Origin: Chryseobacterium sp. MYb264
Lineage (GTDB): Bacteria; Bacteroidota; Bacteroidia; Flavobacteriales; Weeksellaceae
Length of the DNA: 64,000 nucleotides
Assembly (NCBI RefSeq): GCF_035974275.1
Contig: NZ_CP142422.1
Coordinates: 5,084,001-5,148,000 of the forward strand
Direction: 5' to 3'
Shown here piece after piece: positions 27,161 to 35,794 of the stretch. The position numbers and the translations under genes were made by a program. The notes below the pieces were generated by a model, which worked only from the letters and a program-made list of their open reading frames with translations, was not told where the DNA came from and made no database searches. Within the stretch, counting starts at the first letter, position 1, and each line of letters begins with the position of its first letter.

Positions 27161-27988
27161 TTAAGCTAATTTCTTGCCACACTGTTTACAGTATCTTGCA
27201 TCATCATCAATATCCTCATTTCCGCAACGGTCACAGATTTTTTCCAGGTTCTGCCTCTTGTTTCTCATTTCTGCGGTGACAATTCCTGTAGGAACGGCAA
27301 TAATTGAATAACCTGCTAACATTAAGACAACGGCGAAAAATTTACCCATGGGCGTAATGGGTGAAACGTCGCCGTATCCGACAGTGGTTACAGTAACTAC
27401 TGCCCAGTAAATAGATTGAGGTATAGTTTCAAAGCCCGGTCTGCCTCCTTCTACCATAAACATAAGAGAGCCTACGATGACTGAGAAAATGATTAAGAAT
27501 AAAAGAAAAATATAGATCTTTCGTGAACTGTTTTTTAATGCCCTCACAATTACTTTTCCGTCATTCATAAAATCCAGAAGATTGAAAACCCGGAATACAC
27601 GGAGCATTCTTAACATTCTGAAAATTAGGAAGTATTTTGTAACGGGAAAAATAAAGCTCAGATAAAAGGGAACAAGGGCAAAAAAATCGATAATTCCGAA
27701 AAAACTGAATATATAGTGTTTTTTATTCTTCACAACTGCAATTCTCGACCAGTATTCCGCGGTGAAAAATAGTGAAATTATCCATTCGAGAATGATGAAA
27801 GTATAATGAAATCTCCTATCCAGTTTGGGAACACTTTCCATCATGATGATAAAAGTGCTTATCAGAATCAGTGACAATAAAATAATGTCGAATAATTTTC
27901 CGAGTCTGGTATCGGAGCGGTAAATAATTCGGTAAACATGCCTTTTCCAAAGCGAATCTTCAGGAACAAGACTGTGTTCTTTTTCCAT
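27161..27988 (-). CDS. Voltage-gated-type potassium channel with C-terminal zinc ribbon
   Basis: 275 residues from the ATG at 27988 (a GTG two codons earlier is possible). Six-helix ion-transport domain: S1 about 33-50, S4-like RMLRMLRVFRVFNLL (about 124-138) with repeated Arg, and a pore with selectivity filter TVGYGD (about 202-207) between S5 and S6, which marks K+ channels. The C-terminus carries CDRCGNEDIDDDARYCKQCG (about 252-271), a four-Cys zinc ribbon not usual in simple Kv channels. It acts in the inner membrane for K+ flux. Followed on the same strand by a tiny membrane protein. Family call is strong; gating mode unknown. Confidence 0.9.
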   Translation of the reverse strand: MEKEHSLVPEDSLWKRHVYRIIYRSDTRLGKLFDIILLSLILISTFIIMMESVPKLDRRFHYTFIILEWIISLFFTAEYWSRIAVVKNKKHYIFSFFGIIDFFALVPFYLSFIFPVTKYFLIFRMLRMLRVFRVFNLLDFMNDGKVIVRALKNSSRKIYIFLLFLIIFSVIVGSLMFMVEGGRPGFETIPQSIYWAVVTVTTVGYGDVSPITPMGKFFAVVLMLAGYSIIAVPTGIVTAEMRNKRQNLEKICDRCGNEDIDDDARYCKQCGKKLA

Positions 27989-28049
27989 TTTCACTGTTTT
28001 TTTTAATTAACAAATTATGCCTATTTTCGTAACAAACATACAGAATAAA

Positions 28050-29147
28050 ATGAGAATAAGCGAAGTAATTTCAAAAATAGAAAAACGTATTCCGCTGCAA
28101 CAGGCAGAAGATTTTGATAATGTGGGGCTATTGTGTGGGGTACCTGATCGCAATGTAAGCGGGATTTTGGTTTGCCATGATGCGTTAGAACAAGTTGTGG
28201 ATGAGGCTATTCAGAAAAATTGTAATTTAATAGTATGTTTTCATCCGATTATTTTCTCAGGATTAAAATCATTAACAGGTAAAAATTATGTTGAAAGAGC
28301 TGTTTTAAAGGCAATTGAAAATAAGGTCGCAATTTACGCTATTCATACTGCCTGGGATAACGATTTTTTTGGAGTAAACGCCGGAATCTGTAACCATTTA
28401 GGATTAAAAGACCTGAAAATCCTTCAGCCAAAAAAAAATAATTTAAAACAATTAACAGTTTTCGTTCCTAAAGAGCATTCTGAAAATCTAAAAGAGGCAT
28501 TATTCTCAGCAGGAGCCGGAAATATCGGGTTTTATGATGAGTGCAGTTTTACCGTTAACGGAAATGGAACTTTCAGACCTGTTGAAGGTTCAAACCCTTT
28601 TTCAGGACAGCAAAATATCAGAGAAAATGCAGACGAAGATATGATCTCAGTGATTTTTGAAAGTTATAAACAGGGGCCGATTATTGCCGCGATGAAGTCG
28701 GCGCATCCTTATGAAGAAGTGGCTCATCAGATTTATACTTTAGATAATGACAATCATCATACAGGTTTAGGAATGTATGGCGAATTTGAAGAGGCGATGG
28801 ATGAGGTAGAATTCTTAAAATTAGTGAAGAATAAATTTAATCTGGAGATCATCAGACATTCAGATTGTACCGGAAAAAAGATAAAAAGAGTAGGGGTTTT
28901 AGGTGGTTCCGGGGCGAGTGCCATAAAATCTGCTCTCTCCAGAAAATGTGATGCTTACCTGACAGGAGATATCAAATATCATGATTTTTTCCTTGCAGAA
29001 TCTAAGATGCTGATTTGTGATATTGGTCACTATGAATCTGAACAATTTGTAACACAACAATTATTTGAAATTTTGTCACAAAAATTTAGTACATTTGCAA
29101 TTTCAAAATCTATTGAGAAAACCAACCCCGTAAATTATTTCATTTAA
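28050..29147 (+). CDS. Nif3-like dinuclear metal center protein (GTP cyclohydrolase I type 2 family)
   Basis: 365 residues from the ATG at 28050 (MRISEVISKIEKRIP); the frame is open from 28017, but the added 11 residues overlap the promoter region. Family marks: AEDFDNVGLLCG (about 20-31), CFHPIIFSG (about 63-71, metal-binding His), YAIHTAWDN (about 94-102) and the C-terminal GDIKYHDFFLA and DIGHYESEQF with further ligands. The central insert (about 125-240) is the PII-like domain found in longer members. These proteins form hexameric toroids with two metals per subunit; the true reaction is unsettled. The next gene follows after 2 bases and is a frequent partner in Bacteroidetes. Confidence 0.9.
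   Translation: MRISEVISKIEKRIPLQQAEDFDNVGLLCGVPDRNVSGILVCHDALEQVVDEAIQKNCNLIVCFHPIIFSGLKSLTGKNYVERAVLKAIENKVAIYAIHTAWDNDFFGVNAGICNHLGLKDLKILQPKKNNLKQLTVFVPKEHSENLKEALFSAGAGNIGFYDECSFTVNGNGTFRPVEGSNPFSGQQNIRENADEDMISVIFESYKQGPIIAAMKSAHPYEEVAHQIYTLDNDNHHTGLGMYGEFEEAMDEVEFLKLVKNKFNLEIIRHSDCTGKKIKRVGVLGGSGASAIKSALSRKCDAYLTGDIKYHDFFLAESKMLICDIGHYESEQFVTQQLFEILSQKFSTFAISKSIEKTNPVNYFI
29090..29097 (+). promoter_or_regulatory. Internal TAnnTTTG box (TACATTTG) upstream of the DUF164-type gene
   Basis: Exact consensus inside the end of the Nif3-like gene, 52 nt before the ATG at 29150. May allow the coiled-coil gene separate expression. Confidence 0.4.
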
Positions 29148-29149
29148 AT

Positions 29150-29926
29150 ATGGCAAAAACCAACGATATTTCAGTTGAAGAGAAATTAAGAGCTTTATAC
29201 GATTTACAAATCATTGATTCTAGATTGGATGAAATCCGAAATACAAGAGGAGAATTGCCAATCGAAGTGGAAGACCTTGAAATCGAAATTGAAGGTCTTG
29301 AGAAAAGAGCTGAAAAATTTCATACAGATATTAAAGAGCAGGACGATCAAATTAAAACGAAGCATGAAGTCATTAACCATGCAAAATCTTTGATTGAAAA
29401 ATATAAGTCTCAACAGGATAACGTAAGAAACAATAAAGAGTTCGAAGCCTTAGGGAAAGAAACTGAATATCAGGAGCTTGAAATTCAACTTGCTGAAAAA
29501 AGAATCAAAGAATTCGGAGCTAAAATTGCTCACAAAAACGAAACTTTAAGCGAACTTAATACCAAGATCTCTGAACTTAAAAATCATTTAAAGTTCAAAA
29601 AAGAAGAATTGGATGGTCTTATTTCTGAAACTCAGAAAGAAGAGGAATATCTGATTGAGCAGTCCAAAGAATTTGCGGGTAAGATCGATGAGAGGTTACT
29701 GGCTTCTTACAACAGAATCAGAACAAACTCTCCAAATGGTCTGGCTGTAGTAGGTTTGGAAAGAGGAGCACCAAAAGGTTCATTCTTTACAATTCCGCCT
29801 CAAAAGCAAATGGAAATCGCTCAGAGAAAGAAAATCATTATCGATGAGCATTCAGGAAAAATCCTTGTTGACGACGAGTTGGTAATGGAAGAAAACGAAA
29901 GAATGAAATCTGTAATTAAATTCTAA
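29150..29926 (+). CDS. Coiled-coil C4-zinc-ribbon (DUF164) family protein lacking its cysteines
   Basis: 258 residues. Residues about 10-185 are a long charged coiled coil. The C-terminal part, with VGLERGAPKGSFFTIPPQKQ (about 202-221) and KKIIIDEHSGKILVD, aligns by memory with the family's zinc ribbon. There Bacteroidetes members normally read RGACGGC, IPPQ, then CEYCGRI. Here all four Cys are replaced (PKGS and DEHS), so zinc binding should be lost, although the surrounding residues are kept. Role unknown; family members pair with Nif3-like proteins and were proposed to bind nucleic acid. Located 2 bases after the Nif3-like gene, so an operon. Confidence 0.8.
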   Translation: MAKTNDISVEEKLRALYDLQIIDSRLDEIRNTRGELPIEVEDLEIEIEGLEKRAEKFHTDIKEQDDQIKTKHEVINHAKSLIEKYKSQQDNVRNNKEFEALGKETEYQELEIQLAEKRIKEFGAKIAHKNETLSELNTKISELKNHLKFKKEELDGLISETQKEEEYLIEQSKEFAGKIDERLLASYNRIRTNSPNGLAVVGLERGAPKGSFFTIPPQKQMEIAQRKKIIIDEHSGKILVDDELVMEENERMKSVIKF

Positions 29927-29945
29927 TTACTTATTTTTAAAATAT

Positions 29946-29977
29946 AAAAGCTGTTTCAATTTTGAGACAGCTTTTTT
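29946..29977 (+). terminator. Terminator of the Nif3-DUF164 operon
   Basis: 14-bp arms (29946-29959 and 29962-29975), one G:U pair, loop TT, then T-run. 19 nt after the stop. Confidence 0.88.
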
Positions 29978-30030
29978 GTTTTTACTCTCTCGCGGATTTT
30001 GCAGATAATGCAGATTTTAAATAATTGTGT

Positions 30031-30063
30031 TATTTGTGCAAAAATTTGTGCATTTGTGTTTAA
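30031..30063. repeat. Copy of a dispersed repeat ending GTGTTTAAA
   Basis: Contains GTGCA, a short A/T spacer, TGCATTTGTGTTTAAA. Same order of motifs as the copies at 40991-41026 and 45001-45022. Confidence 0.5.
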
Positions 30064-30091
30064 ATAAAAAACCGCCTCCAAAGAAGCGGTT
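30064..30091 (-). terminator. Terminator of the acyl-CoA synthetase gene
   Basis: Arms AACCGC (30070-30075) and GCGGTT (30086-30091). On the minus strand a T-run follows. 5 nt after the stop. Confidence 0.7.
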
Positions 30092-30095
30092 GATG

Positions 30096-31874
30096 TTATT
30101 CATGATGTTCGTACATTTTATTATACAGATCCATAAATTTCTCTTTTATAGCTTTTCTTTTTAACTTCAACGTTGGGGTTAAAAGTCCCGTCTCTATGCT
30201 CCATACTTCAGGGGTAAGCTCTATTTTTTTGATCTTTTCCCAATTGCCGAGATGTTCGTTGATGTTGTCCATTTCTTTTTCAATTCTTTCTTTCAATTCA
30301 GGACTTTTAGCGATTTCCTGTGGAGTGGAGCCTATATTCAGGTTATTTCTCATTGCCCAGCTCTTGGCAAATTCAAAATCCGGTTGCACAAAGGCGCAAG
30401 GCATTTTCTCGCCATCACCGACTACCATGATCTGCTCGATAAATTTGGAGGCTTTCGCTAAGTTTTCGATGGTCTGAGGGGCAATATATTTGCCTCCTGA
30501 AGTTTTAAACATCTCTTTTTTACGGTCGGTAATTTGTAAAAAACCTTCGCTATCAACCAGCCCTATGTCTCCTGTTTTAAAGTATCCGTCTTCAGTAAAT
30601 ACCTCTTTCGTCATTTCTTCATTTTTAAAGTACGCTTTAAAAACAGAAGGTCCTTTTACTGTAATTTCTCCGTCAGCCTGGATTTTTACTGTTAAATTAT
30701 CTAATGGTGGACCCACAGTTCCGATCTTCATTTTACCAAAACTGTTGACTGAAATCACAGGGGATGTTTCTGTTAAACCATAGCCTTCCAAAATAGGGAT
30801 ACCCGCATTCTGAAACAGTAAATTTAATCTCGTGGACAAAGCAGCGGAACCGGATACCAAAGTGATGATCTCTCCTCCCAGGCCTTCTCGCCATTTTTTA
30901 AAAACTAATTTGTCAGCGATAATTTCAAGAAGCCCGGATGGTTTGGAAACTGTTTTCTTTTTGCTTAAAAGGTTAAGCGCCCAGAAAAATATCTTTTGCT
31001 TAAGACCTCCCGCAGAGGAACCGGTGGCATAGATTTTATCATACACTTTCTCTACAAGCCTTGGTACAACACTCATATAGTGAGGTTTCACTTCTTTTAC
31101 ATTTTCACCCATTTTATCGATACTTTCGGCGAAATAAATCGAAAAACCATTGTACTGGAAAAGGTAGAAAAGCATTCTTTCGAAAATATGACAGATGGGT
31201 AAGAAGCTTAATACACGAGTATCTTTATAATCTAAACTTTTTTTCTTAGGAATTCTGGGAATAGAGCCTAAAACATTGGATACAATATTCTCATGACTCA
31301 GCATAACGCCTTTGGGTCTTCCTGTGGTTCCGGAAGTATAGATAATGGTAGCCAGATCATCAGAATTAATGGCCTTAGAAAGATCCTCCACTTCAATCTG
31401 AGTAGAGTCGTCTTCTCCAAGATCCATAATTTCTTTCCAGTTGGCCGCACCGGTGACGTTGTCAAATGTGAAGATGCCCTGTAATGACGGGATGTTATGT
31501 TTCACTTTTGTTACTTTATTAAAAAGCTCTTTGTCAGAAACAAAGCAATAATGAATTTCGGCATTATTGAATATAAATTCATAATCTTCAGGTGAAATAC
31601 TGGGATATACAGGCACAGAAACCACTCCGATCTGAGAAAGTCCCAAATCCATCACGGCCCATTCGGTACGGGAGTTGGTCGTTATTAACGCTATTTTATC
31701 TCCCGGCTTTATGCCCAGTTTTAGGAGCCCTCGGGATATTTTATTACCTTGATTGATAAATTCCTGAGTAGAGGTCTTTTTCCATTCACCGTGATACTTG
31801 GTCACAAACATATCCGATTTTGGATATGTTTCTAATGCGTGATAGGGTATATCGAATAATCTTTTGATGGCCAT
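30096..31874 (-). CDS. Long-chain acyl-CoA synthetase (AMP-binding enzyme)
   Basis: 592 residues, a full-length ANL superfamily enzyme. The P-loop-like AMP motif TIIYTSGTTGRPKG is at about 177-190; GYGLTETSPVIS (about 364-375) is the adenylate-binding motif A5; YFKTGDIGLVD (about 436-446) and ITDRKKEMFKTSGGKYI (about 453-469) are the hinge and catalytic-lysine segments. FACS-type LEGYGLTET and the FPTLKLKR-like TPTLKLKRKAIKEKF end fit long-chain fatty acids. The enzyme converts fatty acid, ATP and CoA into acyl-CoA, AMP and PPi at the inner membrane. An acyl-CoA dehydrogenase lies divergently beside it, so the pair may serve beta-oxidation. Chain length is inferred. Confidence 0.92.
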   Translation of the reverse strand: MAIKRLFDIPYHALETYPKSDMFVTKYHGEWKKTSTQEFINQGNKISRGLLKLGIKPGDKIALITTNSRTEWAVMDLGLSQIGVVSVPVYPSISPEDYEFIFNNAEIHYCFVSDKELFNKVTKVKHNIPSLQGIFTFDNVTGAANWKEIMDLGEDDSTQIEVEDLSKAINSDDLATIIYTSGTTGRPKGVMLSHENIVSNVLGSIPRIPKKKSLDYKDTRVLSFLPICHIFERMLFYLFQYNGFSIYFAESIDKMGENVKEVKPHYMSVVPRLVEKVYDKIYATGSSAGGLKQKIFFWALNLLSKKKTVSKPSGLLEIIADKLVFKKWREGLGGEIITLVSGSAALSTRLNLLFQNAGIPILEGYGLTETSPVISVNSFGKMKIGTVGPPLDNLTVKIQADGEITVKGPSVFKAYFKNEEMTKEVFTEDGYFKTGDIGLVDSEGFLQITDRKKEMFKTSGGKYIAPQTIENLAKASKFIEQIMVVGDGEKMPCAFVQPDFEFAKSWAMRNNLNIGSTPQEIAKSPELKERIEKEMDNINEHLGNWEKIKKIELTPEVWSIETGLLTPTLKLKRKAIKEKFMDLYNKMYEHHE

Positions 31875-32153
31875 GATTGTTGTTCTCTAATTTTAATAAA
31901 TTTAAATATAAGCATTTTTTTTAATTAGAGAAATTTGATGGTGAGATTTAGGAATCAATGCAATTATCGTCATCATTAAGCAATAAAATACGGGGGGCGA
32001 GCAATAGGTATTGTTCATTTTTTAACGGATATCAGGTCTTTGGCTGATCGCTCTCTAATCGCTTTCTGTCTGAGGATAAACAGGAAGTTTTAATTCTATT
32101 TTCAGATTTGCTCAAAAAGTGTAAATTAGCGACTATCTAATTATTAAATTTTT

Positions 32154-33293
32154 ATGGACTTTAATTTATCAGAAGAGCAGCTGCTGATTCAGCAGGCGGC
32201 TAGAGATTTTGCACAGACAGAACTTTTACCTGAAGTAATCGAAAGAGACAGAGATCAGAAGTTTCCTGTGGAGCAGGTAAAGAAAATGGGCGAGATGGGG
32301 CTTTTAGGAATGATGGTTGATCCAAAGTACGGAGGTGCGGGGATGGACAGTGTTTCTTACGTTTTGGCAATGGAGGAGATTGCAAAAATTGACGCTTCTG
32401 CCGCTGTGGTGATGTCTGTAAACAATTCACTGGTTTGCGCTGGTCTTGAAAAATTTGCTTCTGAGGAGCAAAAAGTGAAATACCTTACCCCTCTTGCAAG
32501 CGGGCAGGTGATCGGAGCTTTTGCTCTGTCTGAACCTGAAGCGGGCTCTGATGCCACTTCTCAGAAAACAACAGCAGAGGATAAAGGAGATTATTATCTT
32601 TTAAACGGAATTAAAAACTGGATCACCAATGGTGGAACAGCCACTTACTATATTGTGATTGCACAGACTGATCCTGAGAAAAAACATAAAGGAATCAATG
32701 CATTTATCGTTGAAAGAGGCTGGGAAGGCTTCGAGATCGGTACTAAAGAAGACAAGCTGGGAATTCGGGGAAGTGATACGCATTCTTTGATTTTCAACAA
32801 TGTAAAAGTACCGAAAGAGAACAGAATCGGGGAAGACGGTTTTGGATTTAATTTTGCGATGGCAGTTTTGAATGGAGGGAGAATTGGTATTGCTTCCCAG
32901 GCATTAGGTATTGCTTCAGGAGCGTATGAACTCGCGTTGAAATATGCTAAAACAAGAAAAGCGTTTAAAACTGAAATCATCAATCACCAGGCGATTGCTT
33001 TTAAACTGGCAGATATGGCAACACAGATCACGGCAGCAAGAATGCTGTGCTTCAAGGCGGCTTGTGAAAAAGATGCGGGAAAGGATATCTCTGAAAGTGG
33101 GGCAATGGCTAAATTATATGCTTCTCAGGTAGCGATGGATACCACCATTGAAGCGGTACAGATCCATGGTGGATACGGATATGTGAAAGAATATCATGTG
33201 GAAAGACTGATGAGAGATGCCAAAATCACTCAGATATATGAAGGAACTTCCGAGATCCAGAAAATCGTGATCTCAAGAAGTATTGCTAAATAA
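32154..33293 (+). CDS. Acyl-CoA dehydrogenase (short/medium-chain type)
   Basis: 379 residues, the usual length of soluble acyl-CoA dehydrogenases. N-terminal helical domain (1-120), beta domain with FALSEPEAGSDA (about 122-133) and WITNGG (about 158-163) for FAD contact, and C-terminal helices with the catalytic base Glu363 in QIYEGTSEIQ. The QIHGGYGY segment (about 338-345) is the classic family signature. It forms the 2,3-double bond in acyl-CoA and passes electrons to ETF. It diverges from the acyl-CoA synthetase gene across a 279-bp gap. The first ATG after the gap is used and gives the standard MDFNLSEEQ start. Confidence 0.95.
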   Translation: MDFNLSEEQLLIQQAARDFAQTELLPEVIERDRDQKFPVEQVKKMGEMGLLGMMVDPKYGGAGMDSVSYVLAMEEIAKIDASAAVVMSVNNSLVCAGLEKFASEEQKVKYLTPLASGQVIGAFALSEPEAGSDATSQKTTAEDKGDYYLLNGIKNWITNGGTATYYIVIAQTDPEKKHKGINAFIVERGWEGFEIGTKEDKLGIRGSDTHSLIFNNVKVPKENRIGEDGFGFNFAMAVLNGGRIGIASQALGIASGAYELALKYAKTRKAFKTEIINHQAIAFKLADMATQITAARMLCFKAACEKDAGKDISESGAMAKLYASQVAMDTTIEAVQIHGGYGYVKEYHVERLMRDAKITQIYEGTSEIQKIVISRSIAK

Positions 33294-33323
33294 ATTGAGT
33301 ATATAACATACAACCAACACACT

Positions 33324-33692
33324 ATGAAAAAAAAGACTTTGTGGATTTCAATCGGAGTTATTGTATTGTTACTGGGAATATTTTTCTGGTACAGATTTTT
33401 GTTCGTTTTTGGAGAAGGAGTAAAATCAGGTTATCTGAATTATGCCATCAAAAAAGGATATGTTTTCAAAACCTATGAAGGCAAGCTTATTCAGGAGGGT
33501 TTTGGAAGAGGAAAAGCAGGAACTGTTACAAGTTATGAATTTGAGTTTTCCGTAAAAGATCCTGAGGTTTTCAAGAAACTTCAGATGAACAGCGGTAAAA
33601 TATTCGATCTTCATTACAAAGAGTACAAAGGAACTCTTCCGTGGAGAGGAAATACAAAGTATATCGTAGATGAGGTAGTTAATATGAAATAG
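33324..33692 (+). CDS. Membrane-anchored hypothetical protein
   Basis: 122 residues. One N-terminal hydrophobic helix (about 6-26, uncleaved anchor or signal) followed by GEGVKSGYLNYAIKKG and KTYEGKLIQEGFG, then a small beta-rich domain ending in IVDEVVNM. The pattern is common in Flavobacteriia, where it is of unknown function. It lies 30 nt after the acyl-CoA dehydrogenase on the same strand and shares the downstream terminator, so the two are probably co-transcribed; no functional link is evident. Confidence 0.7.
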   Translation: MKKKTLWISIGVIVLLLGIFFWYRFLFVFGEGVKSGYLNYAIKKGYVFKTYEGKLIQEGFGRGKAGTVTSYEFEFSVKDPEVFKKLQMNSGKIFDLHYKEYKGTLPWRGNTKYIVDEVVNMK

Positions 33693-33701
33693 ATAAACAT
33701 C

Positions 33702-33733
33702 AATAAGGCTCTCAGTTGAGAGCCTTATTTTTA
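33702..33733 (+). terminator. Terminator after the membrane-anchored hypothetical
   Basis: Arms built around AAGGCTCTC and GAGAGCCTT with a 4-nt loop, then a short T-run; 11 nt after the stop. Confidence 0.85.
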
Positions 33734-33906
33734 CACCAAATCATAACTTTAATATAAAATATAATAGAAAAATTATTTCTTTATTGATTCTAAAACAAAT
33801 TTTTCTTTGTTTTATGATAATATAAATTTAGGAAGAAGAATTTTCATAGGATTATAAAAATCATTAAAAAAAAATTAAAAAATAGGGTATTCAAAAAACA
33901 TACTTT

Positions 33907-34863
33907 TTATGAGTCTGAATGTTCCTCGGATGTTGACTTATTTTTCTTTTTATAAAAGTAATATCCTATTCCGCCTGCTAAAAGCAGTGGCCACAATGGT
34001 AGGATAAACAGGAAAATCGACGTAATCACTTCCCAGCCGGATCCAATGGCTGCAAAAGATTTTTCACCAAAAGTTTTGGGTTCTTTTACAAGCTTTGATT
34101 TATCGGTTAATGTAATAGATATACTACAGATTGCATTATCAACATATTTTTCACCTAAAACCTCCACATTTTTGCTCTCAACATCGCCAAGATTGTAATT
34201 GAGTTCACGCATCAGGTCATCAAAATTCTGAATAGGAATTTTTACTTTTAAAGTGTATGATTTTCGCTCATCATCGATGTTGTATGAATTGCTTACCGAA
34301 GCTGATTCTACATAAGACATTTCCTCGCTTGCAATAAAACCTTTATTTTTCTTTATCTCCTCACGTATGATTTCTTTTACTGTTTCAGCATTATCTACAT
34401 GAATGGAAATAAAACCGGATTTTACCATTCTGTTCTTCGAAACAGCGAGTTCAGAATTTTCTTTTTGGGGCTGGTTTTTGTAAATGATTTTGGTTTGCTT
34501 AATAACCTTCGGTGCCGGAACGTTCACGACGATTTTTTCTTCCTTGTTATGGATTGAATCTTTCTTGCCTGTTTCCAATTTCACAGATGAAATTTGATCG
34601 GAAAGAGAATCCACGATTTTTGAGGTACTTTCAATTTTTTCCTGCACATCATTTTTAGCATGTTCAAAATCTTTGATCTTAACATTGGAGGAATCCAGTG
34701 CTGCGCCTACCTGATCGTTTGCTTCATTTATTTTATCTGAAGCTGCAGAAATTGCACTATCCGCTGAGCTCACAGCTTTTTCAACGCGGAAATTGGTTGC
34801 TTCACTTTTTTTACACATGATAAATGTGCTTGATACTGCAACGAGTAATATGAACTTTTTCAT
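33907..34863 (-). CDS. DUF4349-domain lipoprotein
   Basis: 318 residues. Lipoprotein signal MKKFILLVAVSSTFIMC with the acylated Cys at about 17. A helical, Ser/Asp-rich linker (about 20-120) is followed by RMVKSGFISIHVDNAE (about 145-160) and GFIASEEMSYVE, which mark DUF4349. The YTLKVKIPIQNFDDLM segment and VLGEKYVDNA continue the domain, and a C-terminal hydrophobic helix (about 280-305) with a Lys-rich tail ends it. Lipid anchor plus terminal helix is the usual layout of the family. Its role is not known; an envelope location is likely. Single gene. Confidence 0.82.
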   Translation of the reverse strand: MKKFILLVAVSSTFIMCKKSEATNFRVEKAVSSADSAISAASDKINEANDQVGAALDSSNVKIKDFEHAKNDVQEKIESTSKIVDSLSDQISSVKLETGKKDSIHNKEEKIVVNVPAPKVIKQTKIIYKNQPQKENSELAVSKNRMVKSGFISIHVDNAETVKEIIREEIKKNKGFIASEEMSYVESASVSNSYNIDDERKSYTLKVKIPIQNFDDLMRELNYNLGDVESKNVEVLGEKYVDNAICSISITLTDKSKLVKEPKTFGEKSFAAIGSGWEVITSIFLFILPLWPLLLAGGIGYYFYKKKNKSTSEEHSDS

Positions 34864-35298
34864 AAGATTATTTTTTTCGATGAAGTAAAATTAAGAGTGA
34901 ATTTTTTGTAAAGATTGTAAATGGAATGTATTTTAGTGGCAAAATTTAATATTTTGATAATCATTGTTTTATGTTTGTTTTACAAAGGTTTTACAAAAGG
35001 AATACACCCGGTTTTATCCTTATTAAATCATCTTGAAGCATATATCTGGCAGGACTGTATCTCATGAAACCGAAAATAACTCCCCGGTTTTAAACAGTTT
35101 ATACGAATGAAAAGCAAAAGAAAAAAAGAGAAAGCTCTGATTCTGAATATAGCTTCCTTATTCAAGATTGTCCCCATCACTTTTTTCATTGAATGTGTAT
35201 TGAAGCGCAGTTAAAATTTAAATATGCTTTGAATGGATTTAAAATCACAATAAAGAGAAATGATAAGAGGTATTGGCTCTTCGTATGTAAATAATTTT
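34864..35298. other. Intergenic region between divergent envelope genes
   Basis: About 435 bases. A small AAACCG/CGGTTT hairpin (35067-35090) is visible but has no clear role. No gene seen. Confidence 0.45.
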
Positions 35299-35306
35299 TA
35301 TATTTG
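35299..35306 (+). promoter_or_regulatory. TAnnTTTG promoter box (TATATTTG) that decides the start of the next gene
   Basis: Exact consensus. It overlaps the GTG at 35306, so that codon cannot be the start; the ATG at 35312 lies about where transcription should begin. Confidence 0.6.
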
Positions 35307-35311
35307 TGATT

Positions 35312-35791
35312 ATGGGTTTTGTAATAAAGAAATTGTTTTGTATTTACATATTGTCTGTTCTGGTGTTTAGTTGTGCCAATTCAGAAAAGAATAAGGCTTT
35401 AAATAATCAAAATGAAAATTTTAAAAATGTGAAATTTTCGGAAATCAGAAGGCTTAATGATAGTAAAGTTAAACTAAAAGAAATTACGGTTATTAATTCT
35501 ACCAAAGATCTACTGGATTTGTATGAGAAATTGAATGATAAGCAATTTGCCAGATCAGCTCCCATTCCTGTGCTTGAAGATCATGAATCCTTTATCGTCA
35601 TCAAACCTCAGCTAAAATTAAAGTTCGGAGATATTGAAGTTGATAAAATGGAGCAGGAGAGATCATTGTTAAAAGTATATTATAAGGAAACAGAAAATCA
35701 GGAATATCTGGAAAATAGACAAAATGATCCTATTGTGATTTTTAAAGTTTTAAGTCAACCAACAATCGTGAAATTAATTCCAACTAAATAA
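35312..35791 (+). CDS. Hypothetical lipoprotein
   Basis: 159 residues from ATG 35312. A GTG at 35306 is in frame but lies within the promoter box. Signal segment with lipobox VLVFSC (Cys about 21) predicts a lipoprotein. The mature part is charged, with ITVINSTKDLLDLYEKL (about 67-83) and a beta-rich end; no known domain recognised. The stop is 3 bases before the metalloprotease ATG, so the two are almost certainly one transcript. It might be a chaperone or inhibitor of the protease, but only the gene order suggests this. Confidence 0.7.
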   Translation: MGFVIKKLFCIYILSVLVFSCANSEKNKALNNQNENFKNVKFSEIRRLNDSKVKLKEITVINSTKDLLDLYEKLNDKQFARSAPIPVLEDHESFIVIKPQLKLKFGDIEVDKMEQERSLLKVYYKETENQEYLENRQNDPIVIFKVLSQPTIVKLIPTK

Positions 35792-35794
35792 CGT

